A stretch of DNA of 64,000 nt. Source: Fusicatenibacter saccharivorans. GTDB lineage: Bacteria; Bacillota; Clostridia; Lachnospirales; Lachnospiraceae. The position numbers and the translations under genes are program-made. This document shows positions 9,038 to 18,680 of this stretch, piece by piece. The stretch is taken from contig NZ_JADNOP010000005.1 of NCBI RefSeq assembly GCF_015557635.1, forward strand, positions 124,001-188,000. Direction: 5' to 3'. The notes under the pieces are model-generated. The model was not told the origin of the DNA. It made no database searches and saw only the letters and a list, made by a program, of their open reading frames with translations. Numbering within the stretch: the stretch's first letter is position 1; each line of letters begins with the position of its first letter.

Positions 9038-9073
9038 AAAAAAAGGATTCCCACTCGCGGGAATCCTTTTTTT
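9038..9073. terminator. Bidirectional terminator between glyQS and arcC
   Basis: AAAAAAAGGATTCCC (9038-9052) pairs with GGGAATCCTTTTTTT (9059-9073) around a 6-base loop. A-runs and T-runs on both sides let it serve the two convergent genes. Confidence 0.88.
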
Positions 9074-9085
9074 GTATACTTTGTA

Positions 9086-10015
9086 TTACTCGATAATCGT
9101 ACCTGTTTTTCCCTGGAATCCGGCGAGTGCGGAATCAATGGAAGTGATGACTGCGGTACGGCCGATGCCTTTCTCGAGGAAAGAAACAGCTGCTTCCATC
9201 TTCGGCAGCATGGAGTTTTCCCCGAACTGGCCTTCTGCGATGTATTTCTTCGCGTCAGCAACGGTGATGTGCTCCAGCGGTTTTTCGTCCGGGGTACCGT
9301 AGTTGATGGAAACGTTTTCCACGCTGGTCAGGATCATCAGCATGTCTGCGTTCAGCATTTCTGCCATCAGGCCGCTGGTGAGGTCTTTTTCGATGACTGC
9401 GGATGCACCCTTTAACTCTTCATTCTGCGGGAGAACCGGGATTCCGCCGCCGCCTGCTGCGATGACAACCTGTCCGGCATCGAGAAGAAGACGGATGGAG
9501 TCGATCTCTACGATATCCTGCGGCTTCGGAGCAGCAACGATTCGGCGGTAGCCGTCCTCGGTTTTCGTTACGTAGTTTCCTTTTTCTTCCTCTGCGTCAG
9601 CCTCCTCCTTGGTAAGTGTACGGCCGATCAGTTTGACCGGATTGTTGAAGGCATCGTCGTACGGATCTACTTCAACCTGTGTAAGAATCGTGGATGTGGT
9701 TTTGAAGATTCCTCTGCGGAGAAGCTCAGCACGGATGGCGTTCTGCAGGTCGTAGCCGATGTAGCCTTCGCTCATAGCGGAGCAGACAGACATCGGGGCT
9801 GCGCTGTAGTCGGTGTGCATTTTGCCGAATTCATTCATCGCCATGTGGATCATGCCGACCTGCGGCGCATTGCTGTGGGTGATGACAACATCAGCGCCGG
9901 CAGCAACGAGATCTGCGATTACTTTTGCGGAACGTTTTACGGCTGCTTTCTGTTCCGGCAGCGTCGTTCCAAGAGCTTTGTGTCCCAGTGCAACAACTAT
10001 TTTTTTTCTTTTCAT
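9086..10015 (-). CDS. arcC: Carbamate kinase
   Basis: Amino-acid-kinase-family enzyme transferring phosphate from carbamoyl phosphate to ADP, yielding ATP, ammonia and CO2. The protein is 309 aa from the ATG at 10015, which has AGAGG upstream at 9-base spacing. An in-frame extension upstream lacks a ribosome site. The N-terminal phosphate loop reads ALGHKALGTT instead of the more usual ALGGNAL. VIAAGGGGIPV and the EKDLTSGLMAEMLNAD block are typical of the family. No arcA, arcB or other carbamoyl-phosphate source is nearby, so its partner pathway is unknown; arginine or agmatine deimination, or purine/allantoin degradation, are options. Confidence 0.9.
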   Translation of the reverse strand: MKRKKIVVALGHKALGTTLPEQKAAVKRSAKVIADLVAAGADVVITHSNAPQVGMIHMAMNEFGKMHTDYSAAPMSVCSAMSEGYIGYDLQNAIRAELLRRGIFKTTSTILTQVEVDPYDDAFNNPVKLIGRTLTKEEADAEEEKGNYVTKTEDGYRRIVAAPKPQDIVEIDSIRLLLDAGQVVIAAGGGGIPVLPQNEELKGASAVIEKDLTSGLMAEMLNADMLMILTSVENVSINYGTPDEKPLEHITVADAKKYIAEGQFGENSMLPKMEAAVSFLEKGIGRTAVITSIDSALAGFQGKTGTIIE

Positions 10016-10081
10016 TGGAAGATACCTCTCTTTGCAGTTCATAGATTTTGATACGAAAAAACCAGGCATCAATATAGGACT

Positions 10082-10110
10082 ATTATAAAGTTTATGGGAG
10101 CAAAAATCAA
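10082..10110 (-). promoter_or_regulatory. Promoter for arcC
   Basis: On the minus strand TTGATT (10110-10105) and a perfect TATAAT (10087-10082) are separated by 17 bases, upstream of the arcC start at 10015. It is back-to-back with the murE promoter, 22 bases away. Confidence 0.7.
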
Positions 10111-10132
10111 GAAGAAACCGACATTGCGCACA

Positions 10133-10161
10133 TTGAAATGTTTTTCGGACTATGGTATTCT
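10133..10161 (+). promoter_or_regulatory. Promoter for the murE operon
   Basis: TTGAAA (10133-10138) and TATTCT (10156-10161) with 17-base spacing precede murE by about 50 bases. This is probably the main promoter for the 13-kb operon that runs to thiN. Confidence 0.65.
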
Positions 10162-10212
10162 ATAAAAGTATCTGAGTCGTAGGGATTTGAAACGTGAAAG
10201 GGAGGTCCCGGC

Positions 10213-11688
10213 ATGAAAAACATGCGCACGTTACAAAAGCGGATCGCATATCAGCTCCAGCAGGGCAGTCTGGATGCGGAAGTTACAGGAATCACATGCG
10301 ACAGCAGAAAAGTACAGCCGCAGAACGTGTTTGTCTGCATCCGCGGAAACAGGATGGACGGGCACGTATATGCAGAAGAAGCAGTCGAGAGGGGCGCTGC
10401 TGTTCTGGTTGCGGAGCGGGAACTGGAAGGGATTCCGGAAAAGGTAACCGTACTCGTAGTAAAGGACAGCAGAGAAGCACTCGCACAGCTTTCCTGTGCC
10501 TGGGAGGACGATCCGGCGCAGCACCTTGTGACAATCGGAGTGACCGGCACGAAGGGAAAGACGACGACTGCATATATGATTTACGAAATCCTGCGAAAAG
10601 CAGGGATCCGCGCAGGACTCATCGGAACGATCGAGACGAGGATCGGGGAAAAAAGCATTCCGTCAGAAAATACAACGCCGGAGCCTGTTGTGCTGCAGAA
10701 GCTGTTTTCTGAAATGATGCGGGAGGGCTGCACCCATGTTGTGATGGAGGTTTCCTCGCAGGCGGAAAAACAGCACCGGTGTGATGGATTTACGTTTGAT
10801 TACGGTGTGTTCACCAACATTGGAAACGACCACATCGGCGCCGGGGAGCATGCATCGTTTGCAGAATATCTGTCCTGCAAAAAGAAGCTGTTTCGCACCT
10901 GCAGAACCGGAATTGTAAACCGGGATGACAAAAGGTTTCCGGAGATCATAAGGCAGAGCACCTGCCGTCTGGTGACATTCGGATGCAGGGAAAAAGCTGA
11001 TTTTATGGCAGCAGATGCAGCACTCGATCAGGCGCCCGGCGTGCTCGGTGTCTCATACCGGGTGCAGGGCGCAGCGGATTTTCCAGTACGGGTAGATCTG
11101 CCGGGTCTGTTTTCCGTTTCCAACTCGCTTGCCGCCATTGCGGTCTGCGCGCAGATGGGAATCCCGGAAAAGGCGATGCAGGAGGCACTTTCCGCAGTCC
11201 GCGTCCGTGGGCGGTGTGAGGCAGTTCCGGTGTATCCGGAAATGACGCTTCTCATTGACTACGCACACAATGCGATGAGCCTCGAAAGCCTGTTAAAGAC
11301 ACTGCGGAAATACCATCCGAAGCGCCTGATCTGTCTCTTCGGCTGCGGCGGAAACCGCGCGCGGGACCGGAGATTCCAGATGGGAGAGGTGTCGGGGCGT
11401 CTGGCGGATCTGACCGTCATCACCTCGGACAATCCGCGGGATGAGGAACCACAGGCGATTCTGGACGATATCCGGACGGGAATCGGGAAAACAGAAGGCG
11501 CTTTCGTTGAGATTGCAGACCGTAAGGAGGCGATCCGGTATGTGATCGAAAACCGGCAGCCGGGCGATCTCGTGGTGCTCGCGGGAAAAGGCCACGAAAC
11601 GTATCAGATCCGGAAGGGAAAACGGTACGAAATGGATGAGCGCGTGCTGATCCGGGAAATACTGGAAGAAAGTAAGGGGAATGTATGA
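10213..11688 (+). CDS. murE: UDP-MurNAc-tripeptide synthetase (meso-DAP type)
   Basis: Cytoplasmic Mur ligase adding the third residue to UDP-MurNAc-L-Ala-D-Glu, 491 aa. The ATP loop GTKGKTT lies at residues 112-118. The substrate-specifying motif DNPR at residues 406-409 matches the meso-diaminopimelate enzymes rather than lysine-adding ones. GHETYQ near the C-terminus is also a MurE hallmark. It is first in a long operon and overlaps priA by four bases (ATGA). It lies 16 kb away from the rest of the mur genes in the window. Confidence 0.93.
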   Translation: MKNMRTLQKRIAYQLQQGSLDAEVTGITCDSRKVQPQNVFVCIRGNRMDGHVYAEEAVERGAAVLVAERELEGIPEKVTVLVVKDSREALAQLSCAWEDDPAQHLVTIGVTGTKGKTTTAYMIYEILRKAGIRAGLIGTIETRIGEKSIPSENTTPEPVVLQKLFSEMMREGCTHVVMEVSSQAEKQHRCDGFTFDYGVFTNIGNDHIGAGEHASFAEYLSCKKKLFRTCRTGIVNRDDKRFPEIIRQSTCRLVTFGCREKADFMAADAALDQAPGVLGVSYRVQGAADFPVRVDLPGLFSVSNSLAAIAVCAQMGIPEKAMQEALSAVRVRGRCEAVPVYPEMTLLIDYAHNAMSLESLLKTLRKYHPKRLICLFGCGGNRARDRRFQMGEVSGRLADLTVITSDNPRDEEPQAILDDIRTGIGKTEGAFVEIADRKEAIRYVIENRQPGDLVVLAGKGHETYQIRKGKRYEMDERVLIREILEESKGNV

Positions 11689-13913
11689 GCAGCGTTTACG
11701 CTGATGTAATCGTAGATATCACAAATGAAAAACTGGACCGGACCTTTCAGTACAAGGTTCCGCCGGAACTGACAGGGGAGATCGGTCCGGGAACGGCGGT
11801 ACAGATTCCGTTTGGAAACGGAAACCGCACGATCACCGGCTATGTGCTTTCCGTCGGAAACGAGCCGAAATATCCGCAGGACCGGATGAAGGCCATCCTT
11901 GCGGTACAAAAGGATGCGGCGACTGTAGAGACGAAGCTCATCGCGCTCGCCGCGTGGATGCGTCATACGTACGGATCGACGATGATCCAGGCGTTAAAGA
12001 CGGTGCTTCCGGTCAAAGTAAAGGCGCGCGGGAAAGAAACCCGCGAAATTGCGCTTCTTGCAGATCCCGCAGAGTGTGAGGAGCTGCTGGAAAACTACAG
12101 AAAGAAAAATTATAAAGCGAGAATCCGTCTCTTAAACGCGCTGCTGGCCCAGCCGGTTCTTCCAGGGCCGGTTGTGAGCAAGGAACTGAAAATCACGGCA
12201 GATACGCTGCACGTGATGGAAGAGCAGGGCGTGTTGGAAATCCGCCGTACGAGCACCTGGAGAAATCCGGTATCTGATGCGGCAGGAAGAACAACTGCGG
12301 GAAAACCAAACGAACAGCAGCAGGCCGTGGTGGACGGCATTCGAAAGGAATGGGAAGGGCAGAACCGCCCCTGCCTGATCCGCGGTGTGACGGGAAGCGG
12401 CAAAACGCTCGTCTATATGGAGCTGATGGAGCGAGTGCTGAAGGAAGGAAAACAGGTGATCGTGCTGATCCCGGAGATTGCGCTGACGTATCAGAACGTG
12501 GAGCGGTTCTGCGCACGGTTTGGAACAAGGGTCACGGTGGTCAACTCGCGGATGACACCGTCCGAGCGCGCCGACCAGATGGAGCGCGCGCGGCGCGGGG
12601 AGGTCAGTATTATGATCGGTCCGCGTTCCGCACTCTTTGCACCGTTTCCGGATCTGGGGCTGATCGTAATCGATGAGGAGCATGAAACCTCCTATAAAAG
12701 TGAAGTGACGCCGCGCTACCATGCAAGGGAGACCGCCGTGCGCCGCGCCGGGCTGGAGCATGCCCATGTGGTGATGGGTTCGGCAACGCCGTCGGTGGAT
12801 GCTTCTTACGCCTGCGAGACGGGAGCGTACGCGCTGTTCCGGATGGATGCGCGGTACGGAAATGCAGCACTTCCGTCCGTATGGATCGCGGATATGCGGG
12901 AAGAATTACAGATGGGAAACCGTTCGATTCTGTCCGGAAAACTGCGGGAAGAGATCGAAAAACGGCTTGAAAAAAAGGAACAGGTTGTACTGTTTCTGAA
13001 CCGCAGAGGCTATGCGGGCTTCGTCTCATGCCGTGCATGCGGCCATGTGATGAAATGCCCGCACTGCGATGTATCACTGACAGCACACAATAACGGAAAG
13101 CTCGTCTGCCATTACTGCGGTTATGAAACACCGCAGGTACATGCGTGCCCGTCGTGCGGTTCCCCGTACATCGGCGGCTTCCGTGCCGGCACACAGCAGA
13201 TCGAGCAGAACGTGAAAAAGCTGTTTCCAAAGGCACGCGTTCTTAGGATGGACGGCGACACGACAAAAACGAAAAACAGTTATGAAGAAATCCTGTCCTC
13301 ATTTGCGGCGGGGGAGGCCGATATCCTGATTGGAACCCAGATGATCGTAAAAGGCCACGATTTCCCGAATGTCACGCTGGTGGGAGCGCTGGCGGCGGAT
13401 CTCTCCCTGAATGCAGTCGATTACCGTGCCGGGGAGCGTACGTTCCAGCTGCTGACGCAGGCAGTCGGCCGCGCCGGAAGAGGCGAAAAGCCGGGAATGG
13501 CAGTCATTCAGACGTACCATCCCGAACATTACAGCATTCAGACGGCGGCAGAGCAGGATTACGGGACATTTTACGAGAAAGAAATGGACTACCGCCGTCT
13601 GATGGGATATCCACCGGCGGCGGAGCTTCTGGCGATCCACGGAGCCGGGGAGGATGAAGCGCATCTGACGCAGGCGATGGAATACATTCGCAGATATCTC
13701 ATCCGCATCCGGGGAAACCGCGAAGTCCAGATCATCGGCCCGGCAAGTGAGGCAGTGTCGAAAATCAATGACCTGTACCGCATGGCCGTGTATGTACGCG
13801 CGCCGCAGGAAGAGGTGCTGGCAGAGCTGCGGGAAAAACTGGAGCGGTATATCGAGATTAACAAAGGCTTCCGTACCGTTTATTTACAGTTTGACTTCAG
13901 CAGAAAGTATTAG
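11685..13913 (+). CDS. priA: Primosomal replication restart helicase
   Basis: DEAH-like superfamily 2 helicase that reloads the replisome at stalled forks, 742 aa. The N-terminal 3'-DNA-binding domain precedes Walker A GVTGSGKT at residues 234-241 and a DEEH box. A zinc-binding insertion starts at Cys449 with four CxxC pairs (CRACG, CPHCD, CHYCG, CPSCG). Motifs in IGTQMIVKGHDFPNV and QAVGRAGRGEKPG complete the helicase core. The ATG overlaps the murE stop, implying translational coupling. Confidence 0.96.
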   Translation: MSSVYADVIVDITNEKLDRTFQYKVPPELTGEIGPGTAVQIPFGNGNRTITGYVLSVGNEPKYPQDRMKAILAVQKDAATVETKLIALAAWMRHTYGSTMIQALKTVLPVKVKARGKETREIALLADPAECEELLENYRKKNYKARIRLLNALLAQPVLPGPVVSKELKITADTLHVMEEQGVLEIRRTSTWRNPVSDAAGRTTAGKPNEQQQAVVDGIRKEWEGQNRPCLIRGVTGSGKTLVYMELMERVLKEGKQVIVLIPEIALTYQNVERFCARFGTRVTVVNSRMTPSERADQMERARRGEVSIMIGPRSALFAPFPDLGLIVIDEEHETSYKSEVTPRYHARETAVRRAGLEHAHVVMGSATPSVDASYACETGAYALFRMDARYGNAALPSVWIADMREELQMGNRSILSGKLREEIEKRLEKKEQVVLFLNRRGYAGFVSCRACGHVMKCPHCDVSLTAHNNGKLVCHYCGYETPQVHACPSCGSPYIGGFRAGTQQIEQNVKKLFPKARVLRMDGDTTKTKNSYEEILSSFAAGEADILIGTQMIVKGHDFPNVTLVGALAADLSLNAVDYRAGERTFQLLTQAVGRAGRGEKPGMAVIQTYHPEHYSIQTAAEQDYGTFYEKEMDYRRLMGYPPAAELLAIHGAGEDEAHLTQAMEYIRRYLIRIRGNREVQIIGPASEAVSKINDLYRMAVYVRAPQEEVLAELREKLERYIEINKGFRTVYLQFDFSRKY

Positions 13914-13976
13914 TTTTTTCATACTATTTACACATAGATTATTTATAATAGAAGAGCAAAAGAAAGGAAAAGAATT

Positions 13977-14468
13977 ATGGCAATCAGAGAAATCAGAGTC
14001 GTAGGCGACCGCGTATTAACGAAAAAATGCAGACCGGTGGAGAAGATGACACCAAGAATCAGCGAGCTGATCGACGACATGTTTGACACCATGTATGAGG
14101 CAAACGGTGTCGGCCTTGCCGCACCGCAGGTAGGCATCTTAAAGAGAATCGTAGTCATGGATGTGGACGGAACCCCGCATCTTCTGATTAATCCGGAAAT
14201 CCTGGAGACTTCCGGAAGCCAGACAGGAGCAGAAGGCTGCTTAAGCCTTCCGGGAAAATCCGGTACCGTAACCCGTCCGAATTATGTAAAGGTAAGAGCG
14301 CTGGACCGCGACATGCAGCCGTTTGAACTCGAGGGAACCGAACTTCTTGCCCGCTGCATCTGCCACGAGTGTGATCACCTCGACGGACATATGTATACAG
14401 AAAAAGTAGAAGGCGAGCTTTGGGACAACACGTACGATGAGTATGATGAGTACGAGGACGAAGAGTAA
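13977..14468 (+). CDS. def: Peptide deformylase
   Basis: Metalloenzyme removing the formyl group from new N-termini, 163 aa. The three family motifs are all present: GVGLAAPQ (44-51), EGCLS (86-90, metal ligand Cys88) and HECDH (130-134, ligands His130 and His134, catalytic Glu131). The C-terminal tail after residue 148 is unusually rich in Asp, Glu and Tyr. A TATAAT at 13944-13949 without a clear -35 precedes it, so an internal promoter is possible. fmt, which performs the opposite reaction on initiator tRNA, follows. Confidence 0.96.
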   Translation: MAIREIRVVGDRVLTKKCRPVEKMTPRISELIDDMFDTMYEANGVGLAAPQVGILKRIVVMDVDGTPHLLINPEILETSGSQTGAEGCLSLPGKSGTVTRPNYVKVRALDRDMQPFELEGTELLARCICHECDHLDGHMYTEKVEGELWDNTYDEYDEYEDEE

Positions 14469-14495
14469 GTCTTAAAATAAAGGAGATGACTTCAG

Positions 14496-15467
14496 ATGAA
14501 AGTGGTATTTATGGGAACCCCGGATTTCTCCGTGGGAACACTTGAGGCACTCGTGGAGGCCGGTTATGAGATCACAGGCGTTGTGACCCAGCCGGACAAA
14601 CCGAAGGGCCGCGGAAAACAGATGATGCCGACACCGGTGAAAGAGGCAGCCGAAAAACACGGCCTTCCGGTCTATCAGCCGCGCCGCGTGCGGGATGCAG
14701 AGGCGATCGAGGAGATCCGGAAAATGGAGCCGGATGTGATCGTTGTCGTTGCTTTCGGCCAGATTATCCCGAAAGAGATTCTGGACATGCCGAAATACGG
14801 ATGCATCAACGTTCATGCCTCCCTGCTTCCGGCTTACCGCGGAGCAGCGCCGATCCAGTGGGCTGTCATGAACGGCGATGAAGTGAGCGGCGTAACCATT
14901 ATGAAGATGGATGAAGGCCTCGACACAGGCGATATGCTGACGAAAGTGGAAGTTCCGCTTGCAGCAGATGAGACCGGCGGCAGTCTCTTTGACAAGCTCG
15001 CCGCAGCCGGAGCAAAACTTCTGGTGGAGACACTTCCAAAACTTGAAAAAGGCGAAGTGACACCGGAAAAACAGCCGGAGATAAGCACTACAGAGTATGC
15101 GCGGATGATCAAAAAAGAAGACGGAAAGATCGACTGGACGAAGAGTGCCGTTGAGATCGAACGTCAGATCCGTGCGATGAGCCCGTGGCCGAGTGCTTTT
15201 ACAAAAGTAAACGGAAAGAACCTGAAAATCTGGGATGCCAAAGTCATTGCCATGTTCGGCGGCGATCTGTTCTCGAAAATTCCGGGACAGAATCCGACGA
15301 AGAGTGCCGGAAAAGTCTGGGTGGCAGATGAGACAGGTCTCCATGTAAAGACGGGAGATGGCATTCTGGTGATCGAGGAGCTGCAGCTCGAAGGAAAGAA
15401 ACGGATGAAAACCGCCGATTTCCTGCGCGGCTATGCGATCGAGCCGGGTACCAGACTTGGCGAATAA
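14496..15467 (+). CDS. fmt: Methionyl-tRNA formyltransferase
   Basis: Transfers a formyl group from 10-formyl-THF to Met-tRNA(fMet), 323 aa. The N-terminal Rossmann domain has MGTPDFSVGTLEAL. The catalytic segment shows the conserved Asn-His pair in INVHASLLPAYRGAAPIQW. The C-terminal OB-like domain carries tRNA-binding basic residues. It is paired with def in the usual bacterial order, 27 bases apart. Confidence 0.96.
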   Translation: MKVVFMGTPDFSVGTLEALVEAGYEITGVVTQPDKPKGRGKQMMPTPVKEAAEKHGLPVYQPRRVRDAEAIEEIRKMEPDVIVVVAFGQIIPKEILDMPKYGCINVHASLLPAYRGAAPIQWAVMNGDEVSGVTIMKMDEGLDTGDMLTKVEVPLAADETGGSLFDKLAAAGAKLLVETLPKLEKGEVTPEKQPEISTTEYARMIKKEDGKIDWTKSAVEIERQIRAMSPWPSAFTKVNGKNLKIWDAKVIAMFGGDLFSKIPGQNPTKSAGKVWVADETGLHVKTGDGILVIEELQLEGKKRMKTADFLRGYAIEPGTRLGE

Positions 15468-15553
15468 AAGAGAAAAAGCAACCTGAAGTTAAGGCGGGGA
15501 ACTGCACAGCGGTGTGATGGCTGCTGTGCCTGAGAAAAAAGGAGAAAAACGAT

Positions 15554-16249
15554 ATGGGACTTTTTTATGACAGTACGTATCTGCTGGTGATTCTTGCCGC
15601 ACTGATTTCCATGGCGGTATCCGCCCGCATGAACACGATTTTTGGCAAATATCAGACCGTCCGCTCGTACAGCGGCATGACGGGACGCGAGGCGGCGATG
15701 CGCATTCTGCATCAGGCCGGCATCTACGATGTGACCGTCCGCCACATATCCGGTAAACTGACCGACCACTATGATCCGCGGACAAAAACCGTGAATTTAT
15801 CCGATGCGGTTTACGATTCGACCTCAGTTGCGGCGATCGGCGTCGCAGCGCATGAGTGCGGCCATGCCGTACAGCACAATACGGATTACGTGCCGCTGAA
15901 AGTAAGAAGCGCCATTGTTCCGGCAGCGAACTTAGGATCCCAGCTTTTCTGGCCGCTGTTCCTGATCGGACTGATTTTCAGCCTTCCGATGCTGGTGAAA
16001 GCCGGTATCTGGCTGTTTGTGCTGGCACTGGCATTCCAGGTGGTAACACTTCCGGTCGAGTTCGATGCGTCGAGAAGAGCATTAAAAATGCTCAGTGAGG
16101 GCGGTATGGTGACAGAGACGGAACACGACGGAGTTAAGAAAGTACTCTGGGCTGCAGCCATGACATACGTGGCAGCGGTAATCGGTTCCCTGCTACAGCT
16201 GCTCCGGCTGCTGATTTTATCCGGAGCATTTAGGAGAAATGATGACTGA
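15554..16249 (+). CDS. yugP: Membrane zinc metallopeptidase, YugP family
   Basis: 231 aa with an N-terminal membrane segment, an HEXXH zinc site in AAHECGHAVQH (about residues 103-113) and a downstream Glu in PVEFDASRRAL that would be the third ligand. Two central and one C-terminal hydrophobic stretches indicate about four membrane passes. This matches the YugP neutral zinc metallopeptidase family, whose physiological substrates are not established. Its last 11 bases overlap rsmB, so the two are co-expressed. Confidence 0.88.
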   Translation: MGLFYDSTYLLVILAALISMAVSARMNTIFGKYQTVRSYSGMTGREAAMRILHQAGIYDVTVRHISGKLTDHYDPRTKTVNLSDAVYDSTSVAAIGVAAHECGHAVQHNTDYVPLKVRSAIVPAANLGSQLFWPLFLIGLIFSLPMLVKAGIWLFVLALAFQVVTLPVEFDASRRALKMLSEGGMVTETEHDGVKKVLWAAAMTYVAAVIGSLLQLLRLLILSGAFRRNDD

Positions 16250-17606
16250 TACAATCAATACAAGAGAGCTGATTATGAACATTCTGCTTGAGATGGACAG
16301 GGAGAAAACGCCCTGCCATCTTGCTGTAAGGGACGCCCTCGATAAATACCAGTTCCTGCCGCGGCAGGACCGTGCGTTTATCAAGCGGGTCTGCGAGGGA
16401 ACCGTGGAATACGGCATCCAGAATGACTACATCATCAATCAGTATTCCAAAATTAAGATCAACAAATGCAAGCCGGTGATTCGTGCGATCTTACGGATGT
16501 CGGTGTACCAGATCCGTTTTCTTGACGCAGTACCGGATTCGGCAGTCGTCAATGAGGCGGTGAAACTGGCGGAAAAGAAGCATTTTTACAACTTAAAGGG
16601 CTTTGTCAACGGCGTTCTGCGCACGATCGTGCGGGAGAAAGATCATCTGCCGATGCCGAAGGAGAACAATACTACGCAGTATCTTTCCGTGAAATACTCC
16701 ATGCCGGAATTTCTGGTTGAGGAGTTCGTATCCCAGTACGGAAAAGAAACGGCAGAAACGATGATGGCGGAGTTCCTGAAAGAAAAACAGGTGACGATCC
16801 GTATCAACCGCTGGAACAATACGGTTGAGGAGACGAAGAAAAGCCTGGAAAGCCAGGGGGCAGAGCTGGAAAAAGCGCCGTATCTTGGAGAGGCGTTCTA
16901 TCTGAAAAACTTTGAGACGATCGCATCACTGAATGCCTTCCAGGAAGGCCGGTTCCAGATTCAGGATGTGAGCTCCATGATGGCGGCGCATCTGGCGGAT
17001 CCCGCGCCGGGTGACCAGGTATTGGATCTCTGCGCGGCACCGGGCGGAAAGAGCCTCCATGCAGCAGATAAAATGAGAAATCAGGGATGCGTGGAAGCGC
17101 GTGATCTCACCGAATACAAGGTCGATCTGATCCGGGAAAATGTGCAGAGAGCAGGTGTTTCCTGCGTCGTGCCGAAGGTAAAAGATGCGGAACAGCTCGA
17201 TGCGGAATGGATCGGAAAAGCGGACGTTGTGATTGCGGACCTGCCGTGCACCGGATACGGCGTCATCGGCAGAAAGCCGGATATCAAATATTACGCTTCA
17301 AAAGAAAAAGAAGAGGAGCTGGTACGGATTCAGCGGGCAATCCTTGCAAATGCCGCATCGTACGTAAAGCCGGGCGGCACACTGCTGTACAGCACATGTA
17401 CCGTCAACAGAAAAGAAAACGGCGAGAATGCCGCATGGTTTCTGGAACAGTTCCCGTTTGAAGCAGTCAGTCTGGATGAACTGCTGCCGGATGAGCTGAA
17501 AAGCGGAGAAACGGCCAAAGGACAGTTGCAGCTGATCCCGGGGGTACACAAGACAGACGGATTTTTCCTTGCAAAATTCCGGAAAACAGAGGAAGGACGG
17601 GCGTAA
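16239..17606 (+). CDS. rsmB: 16S rRNA (cytosine-967-C5)-methyltransferase
   Basis: 455 aa: an N-terminal NusB-like RNA-binding domain (residues 1-140) fused to a SAM-dependent m5C methyltransferase. The SAM motif is DLCAAPGGKSLHAADKM. The two catalytic cysteines are in ADLPCTGYGVIGRKPD and YSTCTVNRKENGE. The ATG at 16239 lies within the end of yugP; a second ATG at 16242 is also compatible with the TAGGAG site. rlmN, another rRNA-modifying enzyme, follows 3 bases later. Confidence 0.93.
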   Translation: MMTDTINTRELIMNILLEMDREKTPCHLAVRDALDKYQFLPRQDRAFIKRVCEGTVEYGIQNDYIINQYSKIKINKCKPVIRAILRMSVYQIRFLDAVPDSAVVNEAVKLAEKKHFYNLKGFVNGVLRTIVREKDHLPMPKENNTTQYLSVKYSMPEFLVEEFVSQYGKETAETMMAEFLKEKQVTIRINRWNNTVEETKKSLESQGAELEKAPYLGEAFYLKNFETIASLNAFQEGRFQIQDVSSMMAAHLADPAPGDQVLDLCAAPGGKSLHAADKMRNQGCVEARDLTEYKVDLIRENVQRAGVSCVVPKVKDAEQLDAEWIGKADVVIADLPCTGYGVIGRKPDIKYYASKEKEEELVRIQRAILANAASYVKPGGTLLYSTCTVNRKENGENAAWFLEQFPFEAVSLDELLPDELKSGETAKGQLQLIPGVHKTDGFFLAKFRKTEEGRA

Positions 17607-17609
17607 CAG

Positions 17610-18650
17610 ATGGATATTAAATCAATGACCTTAGACGAATTAAAGGACGCCTGCCAGCAGATGGGAGAAAAGCCGTTCCGTGCCAAACAGTTATACGACT
17701 GGATGCATCATCGTCTGGCGGGCAGCTACGATGAGATGACGAATCTCTCGCTTGCCTTCCGGGAAAAATTAAAGGAACAGTATCCGCTTACCTGTCTCGA
17801 AAAAGTGCAGGTGCAGGAGTCCAAAATCGACGGAACGAGAAAATACCTGTTCCGCCTTAGCGACGGCAACGTGATCGAGAGCGTCTGGATGAAGTACCAC
17901 CACGGAAATTCCGTCTGCATCTCATCCCAGGTCGGCTGCCGGATGGGCTGCCGCTTCTGCGCGTCCACAATCGGCGGACTCGTGCGGTGCCTGACTCCGT
18001 CGGAGATGCTCGACCAGATTTACCGGATTTGGGAGGACACCGGGGAGCGGGTCTCCAATCTGGTTGTCATGGGAACGGGTGAGCCGATGGACAACTACGA
18101 CAATCTGGTGCGCTTCGTGCGGCTGCTTTCGAGCCAGGAAGGACTCAACATCAGCCAGAGAAACATCACCGTTTCCACCTGCGGAATCGTGCCGAATATG
18201 TACAAATTGGCAGATGAGGGACTCCAGATCACCCTGGCACTTTCCCTTCATGCGCCGAACGATGAAAAGCGCCGCGAGCTGATGCCGATTGCCAATAAAT
18301 ATTCCATTGATGAAATTCTCGATGCATGCCGCAATTACTTTGCAAAAACAGGCCGTCGGATTACATTTGAGTACTCTCTCGTTGGCGGGAAAAATGACAG
18401 CGAAGCCGATGCAAAAGAGCTTTCCGCGCGGATTTCGGATATCAACTGTCATGTAAATCTGATCCCGGTCAACCCGATCAAAGAGCGCGATTACGTGAAA
18501 TCAACGAAAAAAGTCGTAGAGAATTTCAAAAATAAACTTGAAAAATACGGAATTAATGTTACTATTAGAAGGGAAATGGGCGCCGATATTGACGGAGCCT
18601 GTGGACAGTTAAGAAAAAGTTTTATCGATAAATCAAACGAACAGCCGTAA
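17610..18650 (+). CDS. rlmN: Dual-specificity RNA methyltransferase RlmN
   Basis: Radical-SAM enzyme making 2-methyladenosine at A2503 of 23S rRNA and A37 of some tRNAs, 346 aa. The iron-sulfur CxxxCxxC motif is at Cys110, Cys114 and Cys117 (CRMGCRFC). The SAM-binding segment reads MGTGEPMDN. The mechanistic cysteine near the C-terminus is in DGACGQLR. These features separate it from the Cfr resistance enzymes only in part, but the housekeeping context favours RlmN. Confidence 0.95.
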   Translation: MDIKSMTLDELKDACQQMGEKPFRAKQLYDWMHHRLAGSYDEMTNLSLAFREKLKEQYPLTCLEKVQVQESKIDGTRKYLFRLSDGNVIESVWMKYHHGNSVCISSQVGCRMGCRFCASTIGGLVRCLTPSEMLDQIYRIWEDTGERVSNLVVMGTGEPMDNYDNLVRFVRLLSSQEGLNISQRNITVSTCGIVPNMYKLADEGLQITLALSLHAPNDEKRRELMPIANKYSIDEILDACRNYFAKTGRRITFEYSLVGGKNDSEADAKELSARISDINCHVNLIPVNPIKERDYVKSTKKVVENFKNKLEKYGINVTIRREMGADIDGACGQLRKSFIDKSNEQP

Positions 18651-18680
18651 AAAGCGGCTGTCAATACAGGAGAAAAAAGC

